The notes under the pieces were generated by a model, which was given only the letters and a program-made list of their open reading frames with translations, did no database searches and was not told the origin of the DNA. The position numbers were made by a program, and so were the translations under genes. Below, piece after piece: positions 8,982 to 17,413 of a stretch of 64,000 nucleotides of DNA. Position 1 is the first letter of the stretch; each line of letters opens with the position of its first letter. Source of the DNA: Bacteroidales bacterium (lineage in GTDB: Bacteria > Bacteroidota > Bacteroidia > Bacteroidales > WCHB1-69); NCBI GenBank assembly GCA_016290295.1, contig JAEETJ010000006.1, forward strand, positions 44,662 through 108,661, read 5' to 3'.

Positions 8982-10197
8982 AACCCCTGAAGAATACTGT
9001 AGCTTCTGCGGTCAGCATATTCCCTACGACAAAGTGCTGATTCATGGCGTGAATGGCGCTATCTGCGAGAATTGTATCCAGGCCGTGAATGAAGTCATGC
9101 AGGACATCAAGGAAGAAGAGGGTCAGAAACGTCAGGAGAATATCAAAATAAAACTCCTCAAGCCCAAGCAGATAAAGGAAAAACTTGACGAGTACGTCAT
9201 TGGGCAAGATGAGGCCAAGAAGGTAATCTCCGTAGCCGTTTACAACCATTACAAACGAATCTTATACGACCAACAGGATGATGTGGATATTGAAAAATCC
9301 AACATCATTCTGGTCGGTGAGACGGGCACAGGCAAAACTCTGATTGCTAGAACCATAGCCAAGTTATTGGATGTGCCCTTCTGCATCGCCGACGCCACCG
9401 TTTTCACAGAGGCTGGTTATGTGGGCGAAGATGTGGAGAGCATCCTGACTCGCCTGCTGCAAGCCGCTGACTACAATGTGGAACGCGCCGAGCGCGGCAT
9501 CGTCTTCATTGACGAAATTGACAAAATTGCCCGCAAGGGCGCCGACAACCCCTCCATCACCCGCGACGTATCGGGCGAGGGCGTGCAACAATCCCTGCTC
9601 AAACTCTTGGAAGGCGCACAAGTGAATGTGCCCCCGCAGGGTGGCCGGAAACACCCGGAACAAAAATTCACGGTGGTAAACACCAAAAACATCCTGTTTA
9701 TCGGCAGTGGTGCTTTCAACAGCATCGACAAGATTATCGCCGAGCGCATGAATACCAATGTCATCGGCTATAACAAGAAAAAGCACGATATCGACAAGAA
9801 AAACATGATGCAGTACATCTCCGCCCACGACCTCAAATCTTTCGGTCTGATACCGGAATTATGCGGCAGATTCCCTGTCATCACCTATATGAACGCTCTG
9901 GATGCCGATGCTTTGCGACGCATCCTGGTGGAACCGAAAAACGCATTAGTCAAACAATACGAACGATTGTTCCAATTGGACGGCATCACGCTCACTTTCG
10001 ACGATGAAAGTTTAGACTATATCGTCAGCAAAGCGGTAGAACTGAAACTGGGAGCCCGTGGACTCCGTTCCATCATTGAGAAAATCATGACCAATGCCAT
10101 GTACGAATTCCCTTCTTCCACCAAGAAGAAAATCAGTATCACTGCCGACTATGCCAAGCAGCAGTTTGAGAGTTCCATTTTTTCATTCTTAGACTGA
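8968..10197 (+). CDS. clpX: ClpX, ATP-dependent unfoldase of the ClpXP protease
   Basis: 409 residues. The N-terminal zinc-binding domain uses Cys11, Cys14, Cys33 and Cys36. Then comes an AAA+ domain with Walker A GETGTGKT (117-124), pore loop GYVGED (150-155), Walker B VFIDEID (Asp182-Glu183) and an arginine-finger region near [12 protein letters not shown]. It recognises tagged substrates, unfolds them and feeds ClpP. Translation starts inside the end of clpP (14-nt overlap). The 3' end overlaps the convergent receiver gene by 9 nt. Confidence 0.98.
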   Translation: MAKNKTPEEYCSFCGQHIPYDKVLIHGVNGAICENCIQAVNEVMQDIKEEEGQKRQENIKIKLLKPKQIKEKLDEYVIGQDEAKKVISVAVYNHYKRILYDQQDDVDIEKSNIILVGETGTGKTLIARTIAKLLDVPFCIADATVFTEAGYVGEDVESILTRLLQAADYNVERAERGIVFIDEIDKIARKGADNPSITRDVSGEGVQQSLLKLLEGAQVNVPPQGGRKHPEQKFTVVNTKNILFIGSGAFNSIDKIIAERMNTNVIGYNKKKHDIDKKNMMQYISAHDLKSFGLIPELCGRFPVITYMNALDADALRRILVEPKNALVKQYERLFQLDGITLTFDDESLDYIVSKAVELKLGARGLRSIIEKIMTNAMYEFPSSTKKKISITADYAKQQFESSIFSFLD

Positions 10198-10593
10198 TTT
10201 TAGTTTCTTATTCCTGAAATTCTCCATCAGTTTAATGAGCAATTCCGAATCTATCGGTTTGTCTAAAAATGCCGAGATGCCCTTGTCTATATGATGGCAG
10301 ATACTTTCAGCATACTTCTTCATATTTTCCGTTATCATAACAACATGCGGCAATTCCTTCAGTTGTTCAAAGATTTCCAGCCCAATTAAATCGGGTAAAA
10401 CAAACTCAAGGAACACCACATCCACCTTATTCTCCTTCAGGTAACATATCGCATCTGAGAGATACGAGAAGTTCTGCTCAAAATGAATCCAGCCATAATC
10501 TTGCAAGGTACAATTAATAAACTTATAAACCGACTCATTATCATCCACCACAACATAACGAAGAAGAACTTCATCTGTCAGAATATCTTCCAT
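10189..10593 (-). CDS. Stand-alone receiver-like protein with Glu at the phospho-acceptor site
   Basis: A 134-residue CheY-like single-domain protein. The acidic pair is at Asp17-Asp18 (VVVDDNE), the switch Thr at 88 (MITEN) and the conserved Lys at 112 (FLDKP). The phospho-acceptor position in VVFLxxxLPDLIG is Glu63 instead of Asp; the codon is GAG. Glu at this place often mimics the phosphorylated state, so the protein may be locked on or work without phosphorylation (inference). No histidine kinase or output domain is adjacent. A TAAGTTTG promoter lies upstream, divergent from the dus gene; the stop overlaps clpX. Confidence 0.85.
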   Translation of the reverse strand: MEDILTDEVLLRYVVVDDNESVYKFINCTLQDYGWIHFEQNFSYLSDAICYLKENKVDVVFLEFVLPDLIGLEIFEQLKELPHVVMITENMKKYAESICHHIDKGISAFLDKPIDSELLIKLMENFRNKKLKSV

Positions 10594-10631
10594 TTTATTA
10601 ATGAGTTTGATTATGTTAGAAGTTCATACAG

Positions 10632-10639
10632 CAAACTTA
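10632..10639 (-). promoter_or_regulatory. -7 promoter element of the receiver gene
   Basis: Reads TAAGTTTG on the minus strand, 39 nt before the ATG at 10593. Confidence 0.6.
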
Positions 10640-10682
10640 CGAAAAATACAAATAGAAATTTGTGTAATTCGAGATTTTTATG

Positions 10683-10690
10683 TACATTTG
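10683..10690 (+). promoter_or_regulatory. -7 promoter element of dus
   Basis: TACATTTG, 25 nt before the ATG at 10715; divergent from the receiver promoter. Confidence 0.65.
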
Positions 10691-10714
10691 CATGATTGAA
10701 GCCGTTTTGAAAAG

Positions 10715-11677
10715 ATGAATCCTATACAAGAAATACTTGCGAAATACGATTTTCCGGTGTATCTGGCACCGATGGAGGAGGTTACAGACCCTCCCTTTCG
10801 TCATCTCTGCAAAGAGTTTGGCGCAGACATCCTGATTTCGGAGTTCATCTCGTCGGACGCACTTTCGAGAGAAGTGGAGAAAAGCATCAAAAAAATGCAC
10901 TTTGAGGAGGGCGAAAGACCTTTTGGTATTCAGATTTTCGGCCATGACGAGGACTCGCTGATAGCGGCGGCCAAAATTGCTGAAAGTGCCTCTCCGAATT
11001 TCATCGATATCAACTGGGGTTGTCCCGTACGCAAGGTCGTCACCAAAGGTGCCGGCTCAGCTATCCTCAAGGACATTCCCAAAATGGTGCGCCTGACCAA
11101 GGCGGTGGTGGACGCGGTGAAGCTGCCCGTGACGGTCAAGACACGCTTGGGTTGGGAGGACAGCAACAAACCCATTGTGGAGGCCGCTGAAATGCTACAG
11201 GACGTAGGCATCAGCGCTATCACTATCCATGGCCGCACCCGGGCGCAAATGTACGGAGGAAACGCCGACTGGACACTAATTGGACAGGTAAAAAACAACC
11301 CTCGCATGACTATCCCGGTGATTGGCAACGGAGACATCAACAGTGTGGAAAAAGCAGTGGAATTCCGACAACGCTACGGAGTAGATGCCATCATGGTAGG
11401 CCGTGCAGCCATTGGGAATCCATGGATTTTCAAGCAAATCAAAGATTATCTGCAAGGCAAGGAGTCTGCCCTACCCGATTATGACGAGCGCGTACAGGTT
11501 TGTTTGCGGCATCTGAAGTTAGAGATGGAGTGGAAAGGCGAGCGCAGCGGCATCTTGGAAATGCGCAAACATTATGCCAATTATTTCAAAGGTATCCCTC
11601 ATTTCAAGGAGAAAAAGATACGATTGATGGGTGCATTGAGCTATGACGAATGTCAAAATATTCTTACAAATAACTAA
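10715..11677 (+). CDS. dus: tRNA-dihydrouridine synthase (Dus family)
   Basis: A 320-residue FMN enzyme that reduces uridines in the D loop of tRNA. It opens with the TIM-barrel FMN segment YLAPMEEVTDPPFR. The catalytic Cys103 is in INWGCPVRKVV, TVKTRLGW and ITIHGRTRAQMYGG follow, and the phosphate-binding GNGDI and VGRAAIGNPWIF (~229-240) close the barrel. A short helical tRNA-binding domain covers ~250-320. The length and motifs fit the DusB-like group. It is followed within 70 nt by tRNA-His in the same direction, but that gene has its own promoter. Confidence 0.93.
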   Translation: MNPIQEILAKYDFPVYLAPMEEVTDPPFRHLCKEFGADILISEFISSDALSREVEKSIKKMHFEEGERPFGIQIFGHDEDSLIAAAKIAESASPNFIDINWGCPVRKVVTKGAGSAILKDIPKMVRLTKAVVDAVKLPVTVKTRLGWEDSNKPIVEAAEMLQDVGISAITIHGRTRAQMYGGNADWTLIGQVKNNPRMTIPVIGNGDINSVEKAVEFRQRYGVDAIMVGRAAIGNPWIFKQIKDYLQGKESALPDYDERVQVCLRHLKLEMEWKGERSGILEMRKHYANYFKGIPHFKEKKIRLMGALSYDECQNILTNN

Positions 11678-11745
11678 AAATCAATATTTTACAAATAACT
11701 CAAAGAAAAATATCAAAAACCAGGGACTGATAGTGAAAATTTTTG

Positions 11746-11753
11746 TATTTTTG
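11746..11753 (+). promoter_or_regulatory. -7 promoter element of tRNA-His
   Basis: TATTTTTG, 13 nt before the tRNA 5' end, the same distance and near-identical flanks as for tRNA-Lys. Confidence 0.7.
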
Positions 11754-11766
11754 CAGTCTCAAACAT

Positions 11767-11841
11767 GGCGATTGTAGCTCAGTTGGTTAGAGTACCGGAT
11801 TGTGGTTCCGTGGGTCGTCGGTTCGAATCCGACCTGTCGCC
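11767..11841 (+). tRNA. tRNA-His (GTG)
   Basis: Cloverleaf with acceptor GCGATTG/CTGTCGC (one T-T mismatch), anticodon loop TTGTGGT (anticodon GTG) and T arm GTCGG-TTCGAAT-CCGAC. The extra 5' G at 11767 faces the discriminator C at 11841, the G-1:C73 pair typical of tRNA-His. An intrinsic terminator follows at 11864. Confidence 0.95.
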
Positions 11842-11863
11842 CAAAATTTTACAAAGCAATAAA

Positions 11864-11900
11864 AATCAGCGGATGATGGAAAGTTACCGCTGATTTTTTT
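11864..11900 (+). terminator. Intrinsic terminator of tRNA-His
   Basis: Stem AATCAGCGG/CCGCTGATT with a 14-nt loop, followed by a T run. The 80 nt after it hold no recognisable feature. Confidence 0.85.
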
Positions 11901-11982
11901 ATTCTTTGAGATACTTACGCAATGGCATAATAGTCCAAGGCTGTCAAAGAAGTATTGGTGTTGCAAAAACATATAACCTTCC

Positions 11983-12417
11983 TCAACAAATCTTTATTTT
12001 GTAGTATCTCTTTCGTATCAGAATCAGTCGCGCAATCCAGATGACAAAAAACGCGTCGGAGAGGATTTTGTAAAGTGGGGGCATCTGCACAAACCACGAC
12101 ACCACCCAGAGTATAAGGTCAATATCAAAGAGAATATTCCACAGCCGTTCGCGGTCATGGAACTCGCACACTACCTCGCCAGTCGGGGGCACCTCCACCT
12201 GCTCTGTTGATGACAGCGACATATCGATACTCTTGCCTTTTTTGCCAATCGGAATACGCCCGCCAAACTGCACCCTCAGCGAGTAACTGCCTGGTGGCAC
12301 CTCACCTTGCAGTTGGTCATCTTTCATCATGCCGGCGAAATAGCCGTTCAGGAAGACCGCATGTGGCAGCTTCGGCTCGAACCAGTGGCGCTTGTGTCGG
12401 ATGGTGAGGGTGGGCAT
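11983..12417 (-). CDS. Small membrane protein of unknown function
   Basis: 144 residues, not recognised. The N-terminal ~85 residues are beta-rich, with a PGSYSLRVQFGG segment like the turn of a PEGA-type domain and a PPTGEVVCEF strand. One or two hydrophobic stretches follow (~95-110 and ~115-132), then a basic tail (RKRYYKIK), so the N-terminal part is probably tethered to the membrane. It lies 48 nt downstream of the nitroreductase gene on the same strand and may be co-transcribed with it. Confidence 0.55.
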   Translation of the reverse strand: MPTLTIRHKRHWFEPKLPHAVFLNGYFAGMMKDDQLQGEVPPGSYSLRVQFGGRIPIGKKGKSIDMSLSSTEQVEVPPTGEVVCEFHDRERLWNILFDIDLILWVVSWFVQMPPLYKILSDAFFVIWIARLILIRKRYYKIKIC

Positions 12418-12465
12418 AATGATATTTTTGCTGATGCAAAGATAATAAAAAAACAGGGCATTACC

Positions 12466-13158
12466 CTACGCCCACTCAAAACACCCTTCTCCTGCGCCGA
12501 TTTCGAAGTGGCATTTGGCGATGCCGAGGTCGATGGGGGCATAGCTGGCAAAGATGGCGAAGCGTTTTTGCGCCTCCACCTTGTTGCCGTCGTGGAGGAT
12601 GAAGGTAAACTTCTGCTGGTTGACAGCGGTGGGGGCCATCAGGGCGGCTTCCACGCCACGCACAAACCATTCAGGGAAGGGCTTGCCGTGGTCGGTCGTA
12701 CGGCGGTCTTCCGACACATCGGCAATGGTCCGTTTCTGCGGATGCTGTACTCCTTGTGTGGCACCGTAGCCGAGCGACACCACACATACCAACGTCTCAT
12801 CGCTCTCCAACTTGTAACGGTCGGGCTGCTTACGATAAGAGGCACCTACCCAGCAGGTGTTCAATCCGAGCATCTGCGCCAGCAGCACCAGCTTCTCGCC
12901 GTAATAGCCGAGGTTCACATCGTCACCCTTCTTGCAGACCATGGCGATGTAGTTGCGCACGCCACGAAATTTGCTGTAATGGGCGATGATGCTGGAAAAG
13001 GCATTCGGTTCGTCGGTCACCAGCTGGATGTGCAGGTTTCCTTCGCGGTTGCATTGGTCAATGAGCCCCTGCAACTGCTGGATTTTCTCTGCCTCGATGG
13101 GCTGCTCGGTATATTGCCGCACACTGTGGCGGGCTTTTATGGCTTCTTGTATAGTCAT
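12466..13158 (-). CDS. Nitroreductase-family flavoprotein
   Basis: A 230-residue FMN-dependent oxidoreductase-like protein. The opening IQEAIKARHSVRQYTEQPI is the family's FMN-binding start (Arg/Ser of RHSVR). GLNTCWVGASY (~100-110) and VVSLGYGA (~138) match the central core, and a second part (PEWFVRGVEAALMAPTAVNQQKFTF) carries the Pro/Asn FMN contact. I chose the ATG at 13158 (MTIQEA); an upstream in-frame ATG at 13188 adds ten residues unlike the family. Substrate unknown. It lies 31 nt downstream of the YdeI-like gene. Confidence 0.85.
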   Translation of the reverse strand: MTIQEAIKARHSVRQYTEQPIEAEKIQQLQGLIDQCNREGNLHIQLVTDEPNAFSSIIAHYSKFRGVRNYIAMVCKKGDDVNLGYYGEKLVLLAQMLGLNTCWVGASYRKQPDRYKLESDETLVCVVSLGYGATQGVQHPQKRTIADVSEDRRTTDHGKPFPEWFVRGVEAALMAPTAVNQQKFTFILHDGNKVEAQKRFAIFASYAPIDLGIAKCHFEIGAGEGCFEWA

Positions 13159-13189
13159 GATGCTTTTTTTAATGATGCAAAGATACAAT

Positions 13190-13534
13190 TTAATTGCATG
13201 CCTCTGGCATTGCCTGCATACCAGCCTGAGTCATCAAGCCACGTTCTTTCAGGCTACGGCAGCGTTGCAGGTTGAGCTCTGTCCAATGGCTGTTTTTGCG
13301 GCGGGGCGACAGGCGTTGGGCGCAGCGACCGTCCGGCAGGCATTTGACCGTACTGTCGATCCATCCGAAACACAAGGCCTCTTCCACCACATCCACATAA
13401 GGGATGCAGTCGTCACGTTCCTGCTTGCCACGGTTGACCGTCACCCAACACTCCTTGGCGGTCAGATGGTTTTCCGCAAGCCATTGCCGAAATTGTACAC
13501 GTGTATTATATTCTAACAAGTTAGTGATTTGCAT
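13190..13534 (-). CDS. YdeI/OmpD-associated family protein, short form
   Basis: 114 residues matching the N-terminal part of YdeI-like proteins: FRQWLAENH, ECWVTVNRGK, PYVDVVEEALCFGWIDSTVK and RLSPRRKNSHWTELN. Proteins of this family are usually ~190 residues with a second C-terminal domain, which is missing here; the frame stops after QAMPEACN just before the nitroreductase gene. It may be a natural short form or a remnant. No biochemical role is firmly known. Confidence 0.75.
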   Translation of the reverse strand: MQITNLLEYNTRVQFRQWLAENHLTAKECWVTVNRGKQERDDCIPYVDVVEEALCFGWIDSTVKCLPDGRCAQRLSPRRKNSHWTELNLQRCRSLKERGLMTQAGMQAMPEACN

Positions 13535-13564
13535 ATCCGTTTGAAAACCCTGTCACGTAACATG

Positions 13565-14482
13565 TTACTTTAATCTTGATGATTCTTGTCCTTCGCTTTT
13601 TATCATCTCCTTCACCTCTTTGATTTCCTTTTCCAAATTGTCATAATCCAAATCGATGCACCAACGTTTGGCGAGACGGTACCAGCGAAGACTTTCTTTT
13701 AAATCCCTTTCAACACCGATGCCTTTTTTGTAGCTTTCCCCTAAATTGAGGGCTGCACTTTCATTTTGCTTACGGGCAGCCTTCAACCATAACAAAATCG
13801 CCTTTTTTTCATCCTTTTCCACCCCAACACCCTCCATATAGTGATATCCCATCACATTTTGGGCATAGTCATCCCCCTTTTTCGCACCCTTTTCCGCCCA
13901 GAAAATCTCCTTTTCCAAATCTTTTTCTACTCCTATGCCTTTGTAATAGCAGTAGGACAGTTCTCCTGGAGCTTTGGCGTCACCTTCTTCCGCGGCTTCA
14001 GCAAATAACCTGAATGATAAGGGAGCATTTTTTCTCACTCCCTCACCATATCGATAACAGTATGCGAGGAGTCGTTTTGCAAGAGAGTCGCCTCTCTTCA
14101 CCGCTTGCTTTAACCAATAGACAGCTTTTTCCATATCCTCTTCCACGCCATTCCCATATTTATAACAATAAGCAAGGTTCGTCATAGCAAAATCATAACC
14201 ATGCGCGGCCGATTTTTTATACCATTCCACTGCAAGTTCATAGTTCTGTTCAACCCCTTTGCCTTCACCATAGCATACCCCCAAGTTGAATTCTGCGGTA
14301 CGGCTGCCTTTCTCTGCCGCCATACGATAAAGGGTTATGGCTTTCTGCCTGTCACGCCCCAGATTCCATCGTCCGTCTAATAATGCGTTCGCCAGACTAT
14401 TAATCTGTTCAGATTGTTCGCCTGTCAGCCGTTTGGCTTTCTGCAGGATTTCTATGGCTTCATCGTAAGTCAGTTTCTTCAT
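13565..14482 (-). CDS. Sel1-repeat (SLR/TPR-like) protein
   Basis: About 305 residues made almost wholly of Sel1-like repeats of ~36 residues. Successive copies can be seen from ~40 to ~275, each with the pattern A..LG.CY..G.GV..D...A..W...AA..G (for example FNLGVCYGEGKGVEQNYELAVEWY and LAYCYKYGNGVEEDMEKAVYWL). Such solenoids mediate protein-protein contacts. No signal peptide, so probably cytoplasmic. I placed the start at 14482 because the -7 element TATTTTTG (14504-14511) lies between this ATG and the longer upstream ATG at 14524. Confidence 0.85.
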   Translation of the reverse strand: MKKLTYDEAIEILQKAKRLTGEQSEQINSLANALLDGRWNLGRDRQKAITLYRMAAEKGSRTAEFNLGVCYGEGKGVEQNYELAVEWYKKSAAHGYDFAMTNLAYCYKYGNGVEEDMEKAVYWLKQAVKRGDSLAKRLLAYCYRYGEGVRKNAPLSFRLFAEAAEEGDAKAPGELSYCYYKGIGVEKDLEKEIFWAEKGAKKGDDYAQNVMGYHYMEGVGVEKDEKKAILLWLKAARKQNESAALNLGESYKKGIGVERDLKESLRWYRLAKRWCIDLDYDNLEKEIKEVKEMIKSEGQESSRLK

Positions 14483-14503
14483 ATTGATGGAGTTTTGTTG
14501 GCG

Positions 14504-14511
14504 CAAAAATA
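14504..14511 (-). promoter_or_regulatory. -7 promoter element that fixes the start of the Sel1 gene
   Basis: Reads TATTTTTG on the minus strand, 22 nt before the ATG at 14482 and downstream of the alternative ATG at 14524, which therefore would not be transcribed. Confidence 0.65.
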
Positions 14512-14533
14512 GAAAAAAATTCACAAATATATT

Positions 14534-14761
14534 CCCCTGCGGGGCTATGGGTTAATTATTGCCACCTATTCACAGGGGTTCCGCTTCGCTTCACCGCCTG
14601 CCTGTAATCTTTACGCCCCTGCGGGGCTGGGGATTGGTGCGGGTGTTTTGTTCGCAGCTTTTCACCACCTGCCAATTCGCAGGGGCTGCAATGCCCGTCC
14701 GTTCGCAGGGGTTCCGCTACGCTCCACCGCCTGCCTATGTTCTGCATGCCCCTGCGGGGCT
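14534..14761. repeat. Composite GC-rich intergenic repeat (CCCCTGCGGGGCT units)
   Basis: Three copies of the palindrome CCCCTGCGGGGCT (14534-14546, 14616-14628, 14749-14761) alternate with two copies of a unit that begins CAGGGGTTCCGCT and ends CACCGCCTGCCT (14573-14603, 14706-14736). A partial CAGGGGCTG copy lies near 14680. It fills the gap between the Sel1 gene and the next minus-strand gene. The GC-rich composition contrasts with the flanks. Open frames across it are not genes. Confidence 0.75.
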
Positions 14762-14769
14762 GGGATTCG

Positions 14770-15378
14770 TTATTTCTGTCCTACCAATGTCAGTAGCGAA
14801 TCGTTCAGATTTTGATTATATCGATGACCGTCACTTAAGCGGTAAAATGTGGTTTCGTGATATTTAGTGTTATATTCCACATCCATGCCTTCGTTTTCCA
14901 TTTTTATCAAATCCAACGGCTCATATATCGTATAATCCACATGATTGGGCTTTAGATTCAAAAAATTATTTCCAACAACATACAGTCTGTTCTCAACAAG
15001 TCCGTTCCGTTTATACAGGACATAGTCGGAGGCAAAAACACCACCAAATTCATCATACACTATATAATCATTATTATTCCACAATTTGTGGTCAAGAAAA
15101 AAACACCCTGTGCAAAAAGACATTGTCAGTAAAATTATTCCTACACCCACGCACCTCAACCAATAGTATAGTTTGTGCTTATTATCTTTTTTAACAACAT
15201 AAATAGTCCGCATGATCATATACAGGATAGACAAAACAAATGCGAAAAGCAGAGCCCAATTCTCCAGCTGAAAAACCAATCTTTCTCCTTTCCCAAGTAT
15301 AAATCTCGGCACTATGGCAATCACCCATAGCACCAAGGCGGTAATACCAATAATTCTGCGAATATGAGTCGTTGTCAT
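14770..15378 (-). CDS. Membrane protein of unknown function
   Basis: 202 residues, not recognised. Three hydrophobic segments (~8-25, ~42-58, ~75-95) are followed by an extracytoplasmic-looking C-terminal part with many Tyr and Asn residues (VYDEFGGVFASDYVLYKRNGLVENRLYVVGN). It lies 33 nt downstream of another unknown membrane protein on the same strand, so the two probably form an operon. No motif suggests an activity. Confidence 0.6.
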   Translation of the reverse strand: MTTTHIRRIIGITALVLWVIAIVPRFILGKGERLVFQLENWALLFAFVLSILYMIMRTIYVVKKDNKHKLYYWLRCVGVGIILLTMSFCTGCFFLDHKLWNNNDYIVYDEFGGVFASDYVLYKRNGLVENRLYVVGNNFLNLKPNHVDYTIYEPLDLIKMENEGMDVEYNTKYHETTFYRLSDGHRYNQNLNDSLLTLVGQK

Positions 15379-15411
15379 TTTGTTAAAATATGTTGATGCA
15401 AAAATAAGAAA

Positions 15412-16227
15412 TTACCACGGTTTGTGCTTTTTCAGGAAATCTTCTCTCTCTTCTTTGCTGAATGAAATCGGCCCGATGGCACCTCCGTCATATCTGAAAA
15501 AACAGTGATCATTATATGGGATGAGCAACCAGTCTTCTATTGCTAAGGATTTCTCTTCATTGGTTGCTGGGCGGTTGAGGATCATGTAACTATAGAGTCC
15601 CATACCTACACGTCGGAACCATATCGTCAACCGTTCGGGAGAGGACTGTGAATATTCAATGCCTATGCACCCCATCTCTTTCAACTGCTTACGAATGTTG
15701 TCGTATTCCTCTTGAGATAGTCCCGCAATGGCCATGAGCGAGTCTTTATGCTGACGTGCTTCTTTGTCCCAATGGGCTGAATAAATGCAGTCACTACCTC
15801 TCACGTGAAACATCTCAAGTCTATTTCTCTTGAATTCCAATGTAACCTCACAACTGTCTTTAAGCACTGAATGCAGGTATCGGTGCAACTCTTCCATTTC
15901 GGTGTGATGTTCCTCATAATGTTTGGCCATAATGTCCGGATTACATCGTTGGCTGGGGGCTTGCACAAGAAAGTAGAGGATGAGCATCAGCAAATTGACT
16001 CCGCCCCAAACAACAGCTATCCGCTGCCAGATGTCCCGCCAACGCAAGCCCATAACAAAAAACACTATCGAAAGCACAATGGCCGGCAGAATAATCCAAA
16101 AGCAGAAAATTGCCAACATGAAACCGAGAAAATCGTCAACCCAGAATAAAACAATCATCGCTGTGACAACGGCGAAAGGAATCAGCTTTAGGATTCCTAA
16201 AAATATTGTGCGGGCTTTTTCTGTCAT
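15412..16227 (-). CDS. Membrane protein of unknown function
   Basis: 271 residues, not recognised. Three hydrophobic helices lie in the first ~105 residues (FLGILKLIPFAVVTAMIVLF, then FMLAIFCFWIILPAIVLSIVFF, then VVWGGVNLLMLILYFLV), followed by a soluble domain of ~165 residues with a LEFKRNRLEMFHVRG strand pair and a C-terminal SFSKEEREDFLKKHKPW helix. It is first in a likely two-gene operon with the 202-residue membrane protein. Confidence 0.6.
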   Translation of the reverse strand: MTEKARTIFLGILKLIPFAVVTAMIVLFWVDDFLGFMLAIFCFWIILPAIVLSIVFFVMGLRWRDIWQRIAVVWGGVNLLMLILYFLVQAPSQRCNPDIMAKHYEEHHTEMEELHRYLHSVLKDSCEVTLEFKRNRLEMFHVRGSDCIYSAHWDKEARQHKDSLMAIAGLSQEEYDNIRKQLKEMGCIGIEYSQSSPERLTIWFRRVGMGLYSYMILNRPATNEEKSLAIEDWLLIPYNDHCFFRYDGGAIGPISFSKEEREDFLKKHKPW

Positions 16228-16387
16228 AAGGATTGTATTTTTCTGGTGATCAAACGTAATTCCAGGATTTTTATTGCCTGCTCGTAAGCTGTTCCGTTAC
16301 CATATTGTTTGAAATTATTAATGATGCAATACTATTAATGCGATAATTTTTCAGAATAAACAGTTAACATATTGATCCAAATATTTT

Positions 16388-16640
16388 CGGAATTATCCCT
16401 TTTAGTCTTATTAAAATACAGATTAAATAACATCATCAGCTTTTGTTACTCCATTTCGCGGCTGGCCAATATAATGCTTCGGCGCAAATGTCCCATGCGC
16501 CGCGACCGAATACACAACTTATACTTCTATCCTATGCGGGGGTGGCCGCTTTGCGGCCGAAATTGCGGTGGAACCGCCACCCCCCGCATAGGATGATGAA
16601 CGGGAAATAATGTATCACGGCGTGCGGAAGGCACGCTACA
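16388..16640 (+). repeat. Dispersed intergenic repeat, copy A
   Basis: Shares with 37284-37545 and 44131-44345 a 5' part beginning CGGAATTATCC, TTTTAGTCTT and CAGATT, then an ATCAGC box. Next comes a core with CATTTCGCG and TGCTTCGG and, in copies A and B, CGCGACCGAATACACAA. In copies A and B an inverted repeat built on GCGGCC/GGCCGC and a GATGATGAACGGG tail follow (A and B both end near TGTATCA-GGCGTGC). All three copies lie between genes and point the same way. The short frame inside (74 codons) is not conserved between copies. Confidence 0.7.
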
Positions 16641-16931
16641 AAGATTCCCATAGTAGCGTACCTTCGGCACGCTGTATTTTACCATGAGTACCGCCACCCC
16701 AAACTGCGGCCTACGGCCTTGTTAGGGGTTAATAGGATTGCGTGCTTTCAGCACGACTAATCGCTTACATTATTTATAACACACTTGTATCACCAACCTA
16801 AATAAGAAATTATCGCATCAGTAGTTATTATGCAAAAAAAAAGTTTGTAACACATTGAAGTCTTTGTTATTGCTTTTTTATTATTTTTGCCGAGGAAACT
16901 GAAAACAATTGTCTTTCAATAGTGTAATGAA
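16641..16931. other. Intergenic stretch with small inverted repeats
   Basis: GCACGCTAC near 16651 faces GTAGCGT near 16653-16663 and GGCACGC near 16667, forming a hairpin-like cluster. A further TGCTTTCAGCACGA hairpin is near 16744. No gene is apparent. The right end holds the promoter of the next gene (TATTTTTG at 16882-16889). Confidence 0.5.
16882..16889 (+). promoter_or_regulatory. -7 promoter element of the 150-residue exported protein gene
   Basis: TATTTTTG, 43 nt before the ATG at 16932. Confidence 0.6.
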
Positions 16932-17384
16932 ATGAAAAAAGTATTTTTGATATTGACATGCTGCGGACTATTTTTTCAAATATTCGCACAGAAAAAAATT
17001 GATTTCAATTCTATTGATAGGATAGAAATGTATTACTTGACCGAAGAGGCTTATTTTGATGTGGAATATCTGAATAATACAACAAAAATAAACGCAGAGA
17101 TTGAATATCCTTCCTATAAGAAATACTCATGCACATTACCAGATTCTATTACTGTCGATTTGCTACAATTAGTAAAAGCCGCTTTTTTCGAAGACAGTCC
17201 GACACAAGGGAAAAATAGTGATGAGATTAATACAAGTATGCCTGTAGTCGGGATTACTTGTTATGCAAAAGGAAAGAAGATCTATAGTAATAGGATCTGC
17301 CACGAAATAGATTATCGTTTCTCTCCTGCATATACAAAGCTTATTGACAGATTATTGTATATCGTAACGCAACGTCAAGAATAA
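16932..17384 (+). CDS. Small exported protein of unknown function
   Basis: 150 residues with a clear signal peptide (KK then a hydrophobic run ending FAQ at ~20). The mature part (~130 residues) has no motif I recognise; it holds YYLTEEAYFDVEYL and a cluster near the end (CYAKGKKIYSNRICHEIDYRF). It is followed after 29 nt by a large exported beta-propeller-like protein and is probably in the same operon. Confidence 0.6.
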   Translation: MKKVFLILTCCGLFFQIFAQKKIDFNSIDRIEMYYLTEEAYFDVEYLNNTTKINAEIEYPSYKKYSCTLPDSITVDLLQLVKAAFFEDSPTQGKNSDEINTSMPVVGITCYAKGKKIYSNRICHEIDYRFSPAYTKLIDRLLYIVTQRQE

Positions 17385-17413
17385 TAATTCATCGAGGTCA
17401 TAATCAAAACGTC

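Noticed and set aside
11787..11972. 61-codon minus-strand frame
   Set aside because: Antisense to tRNA-His and its terminator.
12307..13275. 322-codon plus-strand frame
   Set aside because: It lies opposite the nitroreductase gene, which has clear family motifs and a sensible start; the plus-strand product has no recognisable feature.
13557..13568. GTAACATGTTAC palindrome as an operator
   Set aside because: Single occurrence seen, at the end of a gene rather than at a promoter; too short to support a claim.
14556..14867. Frames on both strands in the GC-rich repeat
   Set aside because: They are produced by the CCCCTGCGGGGCT repeat units and overlap the next real gene.
16372..16596. 74-codon plus-strand frame
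   Set aside because: It lies within dispersed repeat copy A; product unlike any protein and not conserved between copies.
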